Assembly (NCBI RefSeq): GCF_037102585.1
Contig: NW_027043837.1
Coordinates: forward strand, 248,001 to 312,000
Length of the DNA stretch: 64,000 nucleotides
Origin: Saccharomycopsis crataegensis
Lineage: Eukaryota; Ascomycota; Saccharomycetes; Ascoideales; Saccharomycopsidaceae
Direction: 5' to 3'
The stretch's first letter is position 1. Each line of letters opens with the position of its first letter. This document shows positions 1-10,171 of the stretch, piece by piece. The notes under the pieces were generated by a model that was not told where the DNA came from, did not search any database, and was given only the letters and a program-made list of their open reading frames with translations. Made by a program: the position numbers and the translations under genes.

Positions 1-933
1 ATAAAGAAAAACTTTGCTAGCGAGACGAGTGATCCATCGATTATTCCAGCTTTCCCACCTCATTATCGTGCTGTCGATGCCCAAATAGCCGTTGATAGAT
101 TCCAGCAATTGAGTGAATATTTGTCGGCAATCGTCCATACTCCTGAGGATATTTCCAAATCTAAGCCAGTATTGATGTTTTTCAACTTGAGAGATGGTGT
201 GGATAAAGAATTCAATGAAGATGACGAATCTATTGAATTGCCAAGTGTGGTGGGGCATAATGAGGATGGACAAGAACGGTTGAGGTTGGAAGCCCAATCT
301 AAAGAAATGGTCAATAATACCCAACCTCCGCCATCTTTGAATTCTAGTAGTGCAAGATCTAGTGCCGTTACCAAGGAATCGCTGTTGAGCTATCAAATGG
401 GACAATTGGATTTGAAGACTGATTCAATCTCCACCGGCAACTCAGAAGCAGCGATGACCGAACTGAAAGATGATATAGTTGAAGGTCCAGAACTCACGAA
501 TGAAAGACCGGCATTGAAAATATCCACTTCTACCCCATCGTCGCCAAACCCAAATAATGTGACGCTTCTTAGTGCTGGTGCATCTGCTACCCCAAATGCT
601 GCGTTGCTTACGGCAGGCAGTTCGATATCATTGTCTACAAACATGAAGAACGTTAAGGTCAAATTCTATTATGAGGACGATATTTTTGCGATTTCCGTGC
701 CTGCCAGTACTACATTGTTAGATTTGAAGACCAAGATTGCTAGTCGAATTAATTATAAATTGGAAAAGATCAAATTATTTGTCAAGAGCAAGAATGTCGC
801 TGATTTCAATGATAAGGATGGTGAAGGTGATGATGCCAGTAAAGAAATTGACAATGACGAGTTCTTGACTAAGTTGATGTTGAAAGATCCTAAATTGAAG
901 TTGATTATTATCACTGATGAGAATAGTGGTTGA
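1..933 (+). CDS. BEM1: Bem1-type polarity scaffold, C-terminal part (5' end outside window)
   Basis: The frame is open from base 1 to the TGA at 931, giving 310 residues of a longer protein. The first ~55 residues look like the end of a PX domain (IIPAFPPHYRAVDAQ, then a helix and LSEYLSAIV). A low-complexity Ser/Asn/Thr linker follows. The last ~95 residues form a PB1 domain beginning VKVKFYYEDDIFAI and ending LKLIIITDENSG, the order seen at the C terminus of Bem1. In the family, SH3 domains lie further N-terminal and the PB1 domain binds Cdc24 to concentrate Cdc42-GEF at sites of polarised growth. The linker contains CTG codons (for example 382-384), probably read as Ser. The family call rests mainly on PB1 plus the PX remnant, because the SH3 part is not in the window. 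Confidence 0.85.
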   Translation: MKKNFASETSDPSIIPAFPPHYRAVDAQIAVDRFQQLSEYLSAIVHTPEDISKSKPVLMFFNLRDGVDKEFNEDDESIELPSVVGHNEDGQERLRLEAQSKEMVNNTQPPPSLNSSSARSSAVTKESLLSYQMGQLDLKTDSISTGNSEAAMTELKDDIVEGPELTNERPALKISTSTPSSPNPNNVTLLSAGASATPNAALLTAGSSISLSTNMKNVKVKFYYEDDIFAISVPASTTLLDLKTKIASRINYKLEKIKLFVKSKNVADFNDKDGEGDDASKEIDNDEFLTKLMLKDPKLKLIIITDENSG

Positions 934-1989
934 AGTGAAAAGAAAAAGGAAGGTAGACGTTGTTATGATGGTTTCTTTCCTAACCGCTTATGTTTTAATT
1001 TATTTATTGCGTTGATCTGTTTTTTTAATGTTGATACGATGATGTGTGTTAGTAATTTTAGTTTGTTTTTGTTGTTGTTTTGTGTTGAAGATATTCGGTA
1101 TACTCTATTGCTTTTAATTCTGATTGGTGATTGATTATTGTGCGAGATGGTTGCGTGAATTTATTCTTTATTTGACTTAATTGTGTTTAGATTATTTGAA
1201 ATTCTGGATTATTATTATTGTTATTATTGTTTTTTTTTTCTATTCATTATTCATTTACCCCGTTCTTATTATTATTTGGATTTATATCTTTTGCTAGCAC
1301 TTGTGGTGGCTCCATTTTGTGTGCGTGTGTGTGTTTTATTTGTACAATTTGACTTGTTTTAGTTTTGTAATAATGTTTTAGAAAGAATTTGTGATCACTA
1401 TTAACCGAGATGTAAAAATTATAAGTGCTATAATAAGGTTTTAGTAGGCAACTTTTTTATGGTAACTAATATTTGAGAGGGCAGTTTCTCTTTAAACCAC
1501 CATTAATACAGTTTCGATAAAATTGAATAACCAAACACATACATACAACGTATATAACAAAAAGAGAACAATAATAACAATAACAACAATGTATCATTAT
1601 AGAAGAAACAAAAAACAAAAAAATATTGTGAATCAAATAAAAAATATTGTAAATCAAACAAAAATATATAAGAAAAAGAGAAAATATATATACACATATT
1701 AGATCTCTGAAATTTCTAAAAATTATAACATTGTAGAAGTAAATATACCCTAGACACACTAAGATAATTTGAAGTAAAACATAGAGGAACAAACCAATCA
1801 CTTCAGAAGAATGGGAGAAAAATACGAGTAAACTAAGAATAAAAAAAAAAAAAAAAAAGGACACTGTAAACATTGTTGTAAAACAATATATAAAAAAAAA
1901 TGAAGAATATTTTTAATGCTGTTCACTTGATAGTATCTCTTGAACACTCTTCATTTTAACAGTATCCTTTGGCATTTCCCACTTCATGC
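934..1989. other. Intergenic, convergent 3' ends
   Basis: This AT-rich stretch lies between the convergent stops of BEM1 and TOS1. It holds T-rich and A-rich tracts (for example A18 near 1841-1858) that suit 3' UTRs. Open frames here are low in complexity and unconvincing. No RNA gene was seen. Confidence 0.6.
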
Positions 1990-3294
1990 TTAAACCAAAA
2001 TGGCATCAGAAGCAGTGCCGGTCAACCAGCCAGAAACAGTAGAAGAATCAAGAGAACTGTCAAAGTCAAAATCATCAACTTGCGTCAAGTAAACGTCACT
2101 ACCGTCAAACACGGCCACGAGGGTGACGTAATCGCTGGTTGGTCTGGTAAAGTAGTCGGAAGAACCACCACCACCGTATCTGGTACCATCCTTACCTTGA
2201 CCATCGTGCAAATGGTTGGTCAATTGAGAAGAACCGCTAGTGACGACTTCCCACAAATCCAATTCCCCACAACCAGTGGACCAACATGAACAAGAGGCAT
2301 CACCGTATTGCAAAGTTCTTGGAATTTTGGCGTTCAACAACCACACGGCTGGCATATCGTAGTTATCGACACTAGAATCGCCAGAAGAGTCAGTTGGCAT
2401 CTTGAAGTTGAAAGCAAAGATCTTGGCTGAGCCATCCCAACCTTTGTAAGCTGGAATACCTTCTCTGTAGTACCCACAGTCGCTGTCACATTCGCTACCG
2501 GAGAACATCACAACTTCTTTGTTGGAGGCCAAAGTGGTGTCACTGAGGGTGACGGAAGTGGCAGATTTACCAGTACCGGCAGCATTACAGTAAGAAATGG
2601 AGTTACCAAAGGTAGAAGACCAGGTACCGGAGTAAGAAGTGTCACCCAAATGGTTCATGAACACCACGTTGTCAGCGGAGCTGGCAGAGGCGTCATAGTA
2701 AGAGGATCTAGACCAAGCACCAGAGGCACTAGAAGAAGAAGAAGAAGAGGTGGAGGAAGCTGAAGAAGAAGCAGAGGAAGAGCCAGAGGCAGAGGAAGAG
2801 GAAGAAGATTTGGAGCTGGTGATGGTTGAGGTGGCATCAGAGGAAGAAGCAGTGGTGGCAACAGCAGCAACAGAACTACTACCAATGGTGGTGGTTTCAT
2901 CTTGACCGGCAGTGACATAAACGGTTTGGGTAACGTCAACGGTGTATGTGTTGGCTTCTCTCTTGTGTTGATGTCTCTTCAAGTTAACCTTTTCTTCACA
3001 TTCGGATCTCTTCTTCTTAGAAGAGGTAGAGCTGGCGGTGTAGACGGCGAATTTCTTCAAGTTGATTGGCCCTCTGATGTGGACAGACAATTCTTCATCC
3101 AATGGAGACAAGTTCCCGCTGAAAGATTTGGAAGAGGAGCTACAAGTACCACTAGACTCATCCATATCGGTGATGTCATTATAATGGCCACTGTAACCGA
3201 GACCAGAATACTTGACAAAAGTGGTACTACCAGCAGAAACAGTGCTGGTGAGGAACACTGAGGCTGCTGCAACGAAGGAAGCAGAGAATTTCAT
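1990..3294 (-). CDS. TOS1: Tos1-like secreted cell-wall protein
   Basis: The product is 434 aa, starting at an ATG followed by a clear secretion signal (MKFSASFVAAASVFLTSTVSA). Basic sites KKKR and KREA near residues 95-115 resemble Kex2 processing sites. A Ser-rich spacer covers roughly residues 150-195. The C-terminal half carries the conserved Tos1 domain, with many Cys residues (SECDSDCGYYREG, SCSCWSTGCGELDLWE). GELDLWE near residues 342-348 resembles the E-x-D-x-x-E catalytic core of GH16-type glucanases. Tos1 proteins are abundant covalently bound wall proteins whose enzymatic role is unsettled. An MCB-like ACGCGT lies about 360 bp upstream, which fits the name 'target of SBF' (G1/S regulation). 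The family call is strong; the enzyme activity is inference. Confidence 0.9.
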   Translation of the reverse strand: MKFSASFVAAASVFLTSTVSAGSTTFVKYSGLGYSGHYNDITDMDESSGTCSSSSKSFSGNLSPLDEELSVHIRGPINLKKFAVYTASSTSSKKKRSECEEKVNLKRHQHKREANTYTVDVTQTVYVTAGQDETTTIGSSSVAAVATTASSSDATSTITSSKSSSSSSASGSSSASSSASSTSSSSSSSASGAWSRSSYYDASASSADNVVFMNHLGDTSYSGTWSSTFGNSISYCNAAGTGKSATSVTLSDTTLASNKEVVMFSGSECDSDCGYYREGIPAYKGWDGSAKIFAFNFKMPTDSSGDSSVDNYDMPAVWLLNAKIPRTLQYGDASCSCWSTGCGELDLWEVVTSGSSQLTNHLHDGQGKDGTRYGGGGSSDYFTRPTSDYVTLVAVFDGSDVYLTQVDDFDFDSSLDSSTVSGWLTGTASDAILV

Positions 3295-3651
3295 GTTGAA
3301 GGGTTGTTGTTTTTGTTGTTGTTGTTTGGAATGTTACTATGGATGGATAATAAGGAGTGATAAATATAGTATTTTATAATATGATTCCCCAAACTAACAG
3401 AAATAAAATGAATGAATGATAGTCGGTGTTTGAAGTGATTTGTGGCTTCAGAAGAAAAAAAAAAAAAAAAAAGAGTTTAGAAAAAAGTGGAGCTGTTTTG
3501 TAAGTGTATTTATATCAACGACAGAAATAGGGGCGTAGGCTGAGAGGCTTAGTGTGGGACTTTTTCCACCGCTAACAAAATTGGCGTGAAAAAAAGGAAA
3601 ATTTTATGATTTTTTTTTGTGCTCCCAAAAAAAGAAACATGCGGTGCCTTG

Positions 3652-3657
3652 ACGCGT
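3652..3657. promoter_or_regulatory. MCB-type G1/S box upstream of TOS1
   Basis: This is an exact ACGCGT palindrome, 358 bp upstream of the TOS1 ATG. MCB boxes are bound by MBF, and also by SBF in yeasts with a merged factor. Budding-yeast TOS1 is a known SBF target, so the position is meaningful. A single six-base match in 2 kb can also arise by chance. Confidence 0.5.
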
Positions 3658-3729
3658 CTTTATGTGAGTGTTTTGCATGGTACATGAACCTTATTTAAAC
3701 ACCAACTGGTTATGGTGCGATGGATGTGT

Positions 3730-3765
3730 CACGTGAATAAATTCTTCGACAAGGGGGTCTAGACC
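3730..3765. promoter_or_regulatory. CACGTG with nearby GGTCTAGACC palindrome
   Basis: The Cbf1-type site GTCACGTGA (core 3730-3735) is followed 20 bases later by the 10-bp perfect palindrome GGTCTAGACC (3756-3765). The same two elements in the same order recur upstream of STE12. The first fits the RTCACRTG consensus; the second has no assignment I know of. Confidence 0.5.
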
Positions 3766-5532
3766 TTATACATACAGCCAAGCATTTCTTATTTCCCTTA
3801 ATTGGTCTGTGATATTTCGTCAAAGTGATTGGAATGAGGTGTGTATTGGTGAGAATAAATAAATATCACCTTTCCTGCCAATAGTATAGTCACCACCACC
3901 ACCGATTAAATATAAAAGAAAGAAACAAGCAAACGCCGGAAAAATTGTCATCTCACCAAATGCCGCCAACCGTCGCGCATGCAACTTTAAAGCTAAAGGG
4001 GAAAGAAAAAGAAATGAGGGCATACACACACACACCAAAAAAAGAAAGAAAAACCCAAGTTTTTTCAGCAAATTTTATTAGTGAATAGTCATTTTTTTTA
4101 TTCTATCGATGATTTACAGTAGTTACAGTATATTTTTTGTCTTGGGGTTTGTTGAAACTTCCAATTTTCCGAGGGTTTTCGTCGTCGTCGTCATCTGCTG
4201 CAGGTGGGTGGGCCAGATCTCCAATACATAAAATGCATTGTTGTTTATTCAACCTTTTTTTTTTCTCTCTCTCTCTTTTCTTTTGATTTCTTCTCTGCTT
4301 TACCTTAATTCATGATGTTTGACAATAACATTATCTTTCCTTTTTTGTAACTCTCTTGTTAAATGTGGTCTTTTCATTGGCCTGAAATCGAAATCAGTGG
4401 AGTTTTCAGGGATAATAATTATTCGCTAAAAAAAAAGACACCTTGTAAATCATGGATACTTCGAGGATCAAAATAAATAAAACAACAGAAGATTGTTTTG
4501 TTTCTCGTATTCTACGATCCCATTTCTCATCCTTTTTGTTTATTTTTGATATGCTATTCTCCACTTTTTTCTAATCCATGCTCGCTTTTTTTTCTTTTCT
4601 TCAGTTTCGTTTTTCGATGTTAATCGCCGTTCAACATTTGACACTTGACAGGTATGACCATTTATGCATAATTTATCATCTTCATGAGATAGTGGATATG
4701 TAGAATATTTTTAGAATTGCAAATATCATTTGAAATATTTCTGTTGATTTGTAAGCACTCTATTCATTTAGAAATGTTCCTATATATACGTCTTGTATTC
4801 CAGCCCTACATGATGACATCTTGTTATATTATCTCTTCCATATTGACTATGGAAAAATACTTGTAGATAATCCAGAATATGATTTATGGAAAAACTACTA
4901 TCTAAACTCAATGATTTTCCATAGACATTCTGTAAATTCACTTAAAAAAAATCATTAGCAAGAAAAAATCGATGACAGTTATACGGTTATAAATACCTAC
5001 TGGTCATTATGGTGTTTCCTTTGATGACTCAGTGAAAACGGCATGATAATAATCACTTCGAATAGAAAAGAGTTAGTAGAAATGACTTGATATTTCAGTG
5101 ATGATCATAGTCTGTCGATTGACTATTAATGCAAATTAGAGTGTACAGCGACATTTTTTCGTGTATTCTTCGTGTCTGTCTATACCCCCCGCCACCATCA
5201 GAACGCGCTTTTATTGCTTGAGTAATTAGATACGGAATAGGTTGGAAATAAGAATTCGTTTATTATGTGATGGCATTTTGTATACCTTACACAAATAATA
5301 CCATCTAAACCAATATGAAATGGACGAAAATGGAGGATAAAATCGATGAATGGTGGAAGTTTTGGGTGACACTATTTTGGGGGTGCTGTACCTCAGTACA
5401 AAAGACAACAAATAAAAAAAATAAACAAAAACAAAACTTTCATATAAATCATCAACAACAAACAACAACAAACAACACCATCATAGAGAAAGGAAAGCGC
5501 ATTTCTGTGTTATTACTCACCTCCTGACCCCC

Positions 5533-7998
5533 ATGAGCAACGGCATTCCCACTTATTTAAGACTCAAACCATTTGTTGGCTCCCTGAGGAAAGACAGCCA
5601 TTCCAACGTCAAGGTGATCGATGGCCATCTGATCGAAATCCGTGATGGATCTCCCACCAAAACTATCCCAACCTTCGGGTTTAATAGGGTATTTAATCTG
5701 GATACCTCCCAGTTTAAGTTATTCAAGAGCATTGGTGAACTGTTGGTGAATAATGTCTTGAAAGGAAACGACTCCTCAATCTTCACAATAGGTCCCAGTG
5801 GATCAGGAAAAAGTTTCTCGACCATTGGTAATACCTCACACCCGGGAATGTTGGTATATTCTTTGAAACAAATCTTTGACAAGTTGGGGCTGCTTAATGG
5901 GACCATGGAAAGTACCGTAAAACGTTGCTATTTACAGCATTTGGCTGAATATTATGGTGACTCGTTTGTTTACAATGGTCAAGCAAATGTTTCCAAATCA
6001 TCATCATTACTACTGAAGAAGTACTTTGTTACCCTCAATATCTTTGAACTTTGGAAAGATTCGATCATTGACTTACTAGCCACTGGGGATAATCACCCCA
6101 AAAGAGACATCTTTATCGACTCTAAGGATGGCAAGATCAGACCAGTGGGGCTAATGTATAAGCACGTCGAAGACCTCACAGAAGCCCAAAAAATTGCAAA
6201 CTCGGCCATCAAAAAAAGACATATCAGTCGTACAGAAATGAATAAGAGCTCCTCGAGGAGTCATATCTTCATCAATATCAACGTCCACGAGATATCGTAC
6301 GGTCAGGTCACCACGTCAAGGTTGAACATTGTTGATTTGGCAGGTACCGAAAGATTGCGATCGACCGTGGACCATCTCCAGCGTAAAGAAGGGAATGTTA
6401 CAAACGCCAGTTTATCGGAATTGGGAAGAGTACTTCAGACCATCAGTTCGCTTAAAAAACCTTTGAAAGAAAGTGATAAATCGATCTTGAGGACTTCGAA
6501 AATGACCCGATTGTTACTCCATGACTACCTAGGGAACGAGACCCACAAACTCACAATTCTTGTCAATATTGATCCGTTTGTAAATGCCAAGATAATCCTC
6601 TCGGTGCTCAACATCATAAAACCGGTGGAAAACATTATCAATTCGGAATCCATAAAAGATACTTCGTTTTATTCAATGTCCCGATCCCCTGGTGAATTGT
6701 ATTCTAACAAATCGACAACAGGGTCGGCTTCGCAAGTCAGGTTAGTACAATCTCCAGGCACTACCACCAGAAGTGCCATTGTCAATAGAACATCACCACA
6801 ACGTAAATTTGTTGCATCATCGTCGTCGACTTCCCCAGTCAAACTCATACATTCTCCAATTAAGATTGAATCATCATCATTTAATAATACCACCGACTCC
6901 AACAAATTTGACAGTACCTCTACAACTACTAATAGTAGTACCTCTTCACTCTTGAGATCACCAACCAGGTTCATTCGACATAATAAAGTGAACTCCGAAT
7001 TGAAGCAGAAAATTACCGCGTTAGAATCGGAGGTCCAAACTCTAAAATCCCAATTACTGGCCAGTGCCCAATACATGGCAGAAATGGAGTTTAGTATCCG
7101 ACAAGAAGCCGCCAAAGAATACAGTGAGATCATTAGTAACATCGAAGAAAACCATCGGAAACTCTTGCAACAGTTCGAGGAAACTAACATAAAGACCACC
7201 GACGATAAGCTCGAGATGTTGGTGAAAGACCTGAAAGAGGAAATCCATCGGTTACGCAAAGATAATCGTGACTTGTTGAAGGAGAACTCCGCAGCGGTGA
7301 CGAAATACGAACAATTGTTGTTCAAGAAGCAAATGGACAATAAGGCCCTTATGAACTTGGAGCAACAAATCAATAATTTCAATAATGATAATATTCGATT
7401 GGACCACGAAAATAAGAAGCTTCGTGAAGAGCTTTCGGGTAAGTACAGCAACAGTCCTAGTCCTATCAAGCTGATGTCTAAGGATTACGCGGTCGAATTG
7501 GATCAGCTTAGACAATCGTTTATTTTGGAACATGAGAAAACCGTCAAAGAATTCCAAGGGAAGATGGCAGGGTTAGTGGATAAATTGCGGTTGAAAACCG
7601 AGAAAAACCGGTTATTAAATGAAAAAATCCAAAAACTACAAGGGGGAAAAATTGGTAATCTGTTGATTTATGAGGATAGTAAGGAAACTTTGCAAAGGGT
7701 CAATTCCTTGAAAGAATCTTTACAAAGAAGTAATCTGAAAGATTCAGGATTCCAGAAAAATAAAAATTACAAACGCAAAAGTAATCGGATCAACCCCGGA
7801 GTATTACGAAAGTCCCTCGATACTTCCATTAATATCATGCCCGAAACCTTCAAACCGGCGAAAAAGACCTCGAAGACCTCCAAAAATACCATCTCAAAAA
7901 CCACCATCACCAAAGGTCAGCCGGTACCGTACAAAAAGAAAACGAAAAAAGTTCTAAGGAAACCAAAGAATTACGTGGTTTATGAGAATTTCGAGTAA
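5533..7998 (+). CDS. Kinesin-like motor protein
   Basis: The product is 821 aa with an N-terminal motor domain (about residues 5-390), a Ser/Thr-rich linker, a coiled coil (about 490-720) and a strongly basic tail. Motor signatures are present: Walker A GPSGSGKS at 87-94, switch I NKSSSRSH at 237-244 and switch II DLAGTE at 268-273. ATP hydrolysis is therefore likely. The motor carries an insertion after the P-loop region (about residues 125-160) and lacks the usual YGQTGSGKT wording, so it is a divergent kinesin. I cannot place it reliably in a subfamily; Smy1-like, Kip2-like and kinesin-6-like are all possible. The gene uses several CTG codons, so its true sequence has Ser at those places. 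The ATG at 5533 is the first one that precedes the motor. Confidence 0.85.
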   Translation: MSNGIPTYLRLKPFVGSLRKDSHSNVKVIDGHLIEIRDGSPTKTIPTFGFNRVFNLDTSQFKLFKSIGELLVNNVLKGNDSSIFTIGPSGSGKSFSTIGNTSHPGMLVYSLKQIFDKLGLLNGTMESTVKRCYLQHLAEYYGDSFVYNGQANVSKSSSLLLKKYFVTLNIFELWKDSIIDLLATGDNHPKRDIFIDSKDGKIRPVGLMYKHVEDLTEAQKIANSAIKKRHISRTEMNKSSSRSHIFININVHEISYGQVTTSRLNIVDLAGTERLRSTVDHLQRKEGNVTNASLSELGRVLQTISSLKKPLKESDKSILRTSKMTRLLLHDYLGNETHKLTILVNIDPFVNAKIILSVLNIIKPVENIINSESIKDTSFYSMSRSPGELYSNKSTTGSASQVRLVQSPGTTTRSAIVNRTSPQRKFVASSSSTSPVKLIHSPIKIESSSFNNTTDSNKFDSTSTTTNSSTSSLLRSPTRFIRHNKVNSELKQKITALESEVQTLKSQLLASAQYMAEMEFSIRQEAAKEYSEIISNIEENHRKLLQQFEETNIKTTDDKLEMLVKDLKEEIHRLRKDNRDLLKENSAAVTKYEQLLFKKQMDNKALMNLEQQINNFNNDNIRLDHENKKLREELSGKYSNSPSPIKLMSKDYAVELDQLRQSFILEHEKTVKEFQGKMAGLVDKLRLKTEKNRLLNEKIQKLQGGKIGNLLIYEDSKETLQRVNSLKESLQRSNLKDSGFQKNKNYKRKSNRINPGVLRKSLDTSINIMPETFKPAKKTSKTSKNTISKTTITKGQPVPYKKKTKKVLRKPKNYVVYENFE

Positions 7999-8427
7999 AA
8001 TAAACGAAAGGGCGGTTTTTTTTATATGGGTCATGAGAATTTCTATTTACAGAAAACATGAAAAAAAAGGATTACATGGGTTAAATGAAAGAAAAGAAAA
8101 GAAAAAAGAAGATAAAAGGAAAAAGAAGAAGAAGAAGAAGACTATAAATTTGTCACTATCGCAGAGATATTTTACATTTTTTTTTATCAATTATTGAATA
8201 CACGTTTGATACACACCTTTCTCTACTCTAGATACGTAGCATCTGCTATCAATAGCAATTTCAGTGGTCTGACCGTCTTTGAAAAAAAAAAAAAAAAGGA
8301 AAAATAAACTTTAATAGTAAGAAACTACACTAATTGATGGATGGCATGTGAGGAGAGTTGATATTTTGAACCCTGGATAGTCCTAAATCATTCTGAAATT
8401 CGGCTATAATGCTGCATAGGATTCTAA
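7999..8427. other. Intergenic after kinesin-like gene
   Basis: A purine-rich run (8087-8140, mostly A/G with GAA repeats) and A-tracts follow the kinesin stop. I see no gene. The region ends at the 3' end of a decayed minus-strand gene. Confidence 0.55.
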
Positions 8428-9591
8428 TTACAGCTCCTTGGTGTCCTCGATGTCTTCAGTTTCAGAAAAGCTCGATTTTCTGAATTCATTGTCACCATTT
8501 TCCCCATTTCCATCAAGCCAAGTTTCATTCATCATTATTGTTCAAATTTTTTGAGATACTTCTCTTAAACACAGTTTTTTTTTGGTAGATGTAATGTACC
8601 TTGGAAGCAACTCACAACTATTTGATTGGATAAGCTTTTTTAGAACTGTTATTCTTTATTTTGAGGAAAAAAATTCATCACCCTGTGCGGCTTCATAAAA
8701 CGATTTGATTCGTAGATGAGACAAAATTTCTTGTGGTTCTAAATTATCGCGGTGAGCACCCAAAATATTCCGCACATTAGGCAAACTTGCTCCTGGTTTT
8801 GTGTTTGATATATTAATAAAGTTTTTTAGCAAATTCCCTCAATTCCTGTATGTTGACATAATCAATACTGTTATCCAATCTTGGAGTACTACCGCACAGA
8901 TGGAAACACATTTTGTTTAATCCATCTTTCAGCTTCTCCTCTCTGCAGGGGCTGTTAAACATGCGTCCAACATTGTTGAGGCATTCATTGATATCATTTT
9001 CATCACTTTCAATAATCCTATCATTTTTTGAGCACAAACTGTGTAAGTGCTTGATATATATACTCTCCCAACTTACTAATGTCCAATTCAAGCTCCCCGT
9101 TCTAAACAAGTATTGATAGCCAGTGCTTCAGCCTTTCATCAAGAAGGGTATGAAGCTGGACTATCGGCTTGTTGAAATACTTTACTAAGTATTTTAAGAA
9201 CACTGAGGCGGACGATATAAACGATAATATAACCCCCGGGCTGCAATATGGTAACAAATCTAATAAGGCTGTTATCTCCATAATTGCACCAAATTATATC
9301 TTCATTGATACGAAACCATCTTTTCAACACCGTTTTAGTGCTCTGCGTGACCACACATCTCCTGGCTTCACTTTTGATAGTGTCTTGACCTCAGCACGTT
9401 CAGAGTGGACAATATACTTGGTCAGCTCAGTATAATCACACACATTGATTCCGTTAACTTGTATTACTGCTATGATTGATGCTAGAATTGGCGGTGACTT
9501 GTTCGTTCATGTTGCTGGAATCGCTACTGGGTTGATGTGCATTGTTTACAAATTACTGCTTTTGGTAGGAGAAATTGGGATACATGGTCAT
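8428..9591 (-). pseudogene. Decayed protein-coding gene, family not recognised
   Basis: Coding-like segments lie in order on the minus strand but in different frames. They run from a possible ATG near 9591 (Asn/Ser-rich N terminus) to a TAA at 8428-8430 after an acidic tail (NGENGDNEFRKSS, ETEDIEDTKE). The largest intact piece is about 8813-9127 (SLNWTLVSWESIYIKHLHSL onwards). The next downstream piece reads GASLPNVRNILGAHRDN. I count at least five interruptions. Composition and lack of low complexity indicate former coding sequence of roughly 380 codons. No TACTAAC/AG arrangement joins the pieces, so introns do not explain it. I do not recognise the family. A plus-strand open stretch at 9169-9435 overlaps it and is treated as a shadow. 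Confidence 0.5.
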
Positions 9592-10171
9592 GTGACTTGA
9601 TTTTCCACCCACACACTCAGACACATCCGATCACCAATCAAATATATATACGCAATGGTCTGCTGTTTTACAATACTTTACTATAAAGAAAGCATGTTTA
9701 TCGCGAAGCTCTTTCCTGTACTCATTTCTATTATTACTATTGTTTCTGTTCCCTTTTAACAGCTATCTATCTATATATTGCCATTGTTATTTTGGCCTAA
9801 CCCTTTGTAAGTTTTGGCAAAACTTGTGCTACAAAAATATTATCTAGACTTTTCTATTTTGAGCAATTATGCTTCAATATGCTAAATAAAGCCAAATTAA
9901 CCATGACACCCTATCATTTAGTGTTCTAATAAATTTCCTTAAATAAATAATCCAAATCTTCAATAGGAATTGAGCATAAGGGTATTAGATTGAAACCTCA
10001 ACCGTAATAATATTCATAAATAGAGATCACAACAGGCTACTATATATAAGACAAATGTCCCAAAATATATCTTGAAGCGAATTAATTTATTGCTTATATG
10101 GGGAATTTGTGTTTTCCAGCCCAAGCAAATTATCCACAGGCCCTAAAATTTACCAAAAGGGGTTGCTTCAT
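9592..10171. other. Intergenic
   Basis: It contains a TATA-like AT run near 9640-9652 and a short plus-strand frame with a hydrophobic peptide (ATG at 9655, stop at about 9757; MFIAKLFPVLIS in the middle) that resembles an orphan signal peptide. Nothing else could be supported. Confidence 0.45.

Larger units (their letters stand above)
3295..5532. other. Long divergent promoter region (TOS1 / kinesin-like gene)
   Basis: These 2.2 kb separate divergent genes. They contain poly(A/T) tracts, an MCB box (3652-3657), a CACGTG plus GGTCTAGACC pair (3730-3765) and a cluster of TATGGAAAA motifs (4848-4926). Open frames such as 3820-4071 are low in complexity and overlap no recognisable domain, so I do not call them genes. 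Confidence 0.6.

Noticed and set aside
3820-4071. Short minus-strand ORF in the TOS1/kinesin promoter
   Set aside because: Low complexity, no domain, and its sequence reads as ordinary AT-rich promoter DNA.
9169-9435. Plus-strand ORF across the relic gene
   Set aside because: No ATG and no domain; the minus-strand traces in the same stretch join a longer ordered series.
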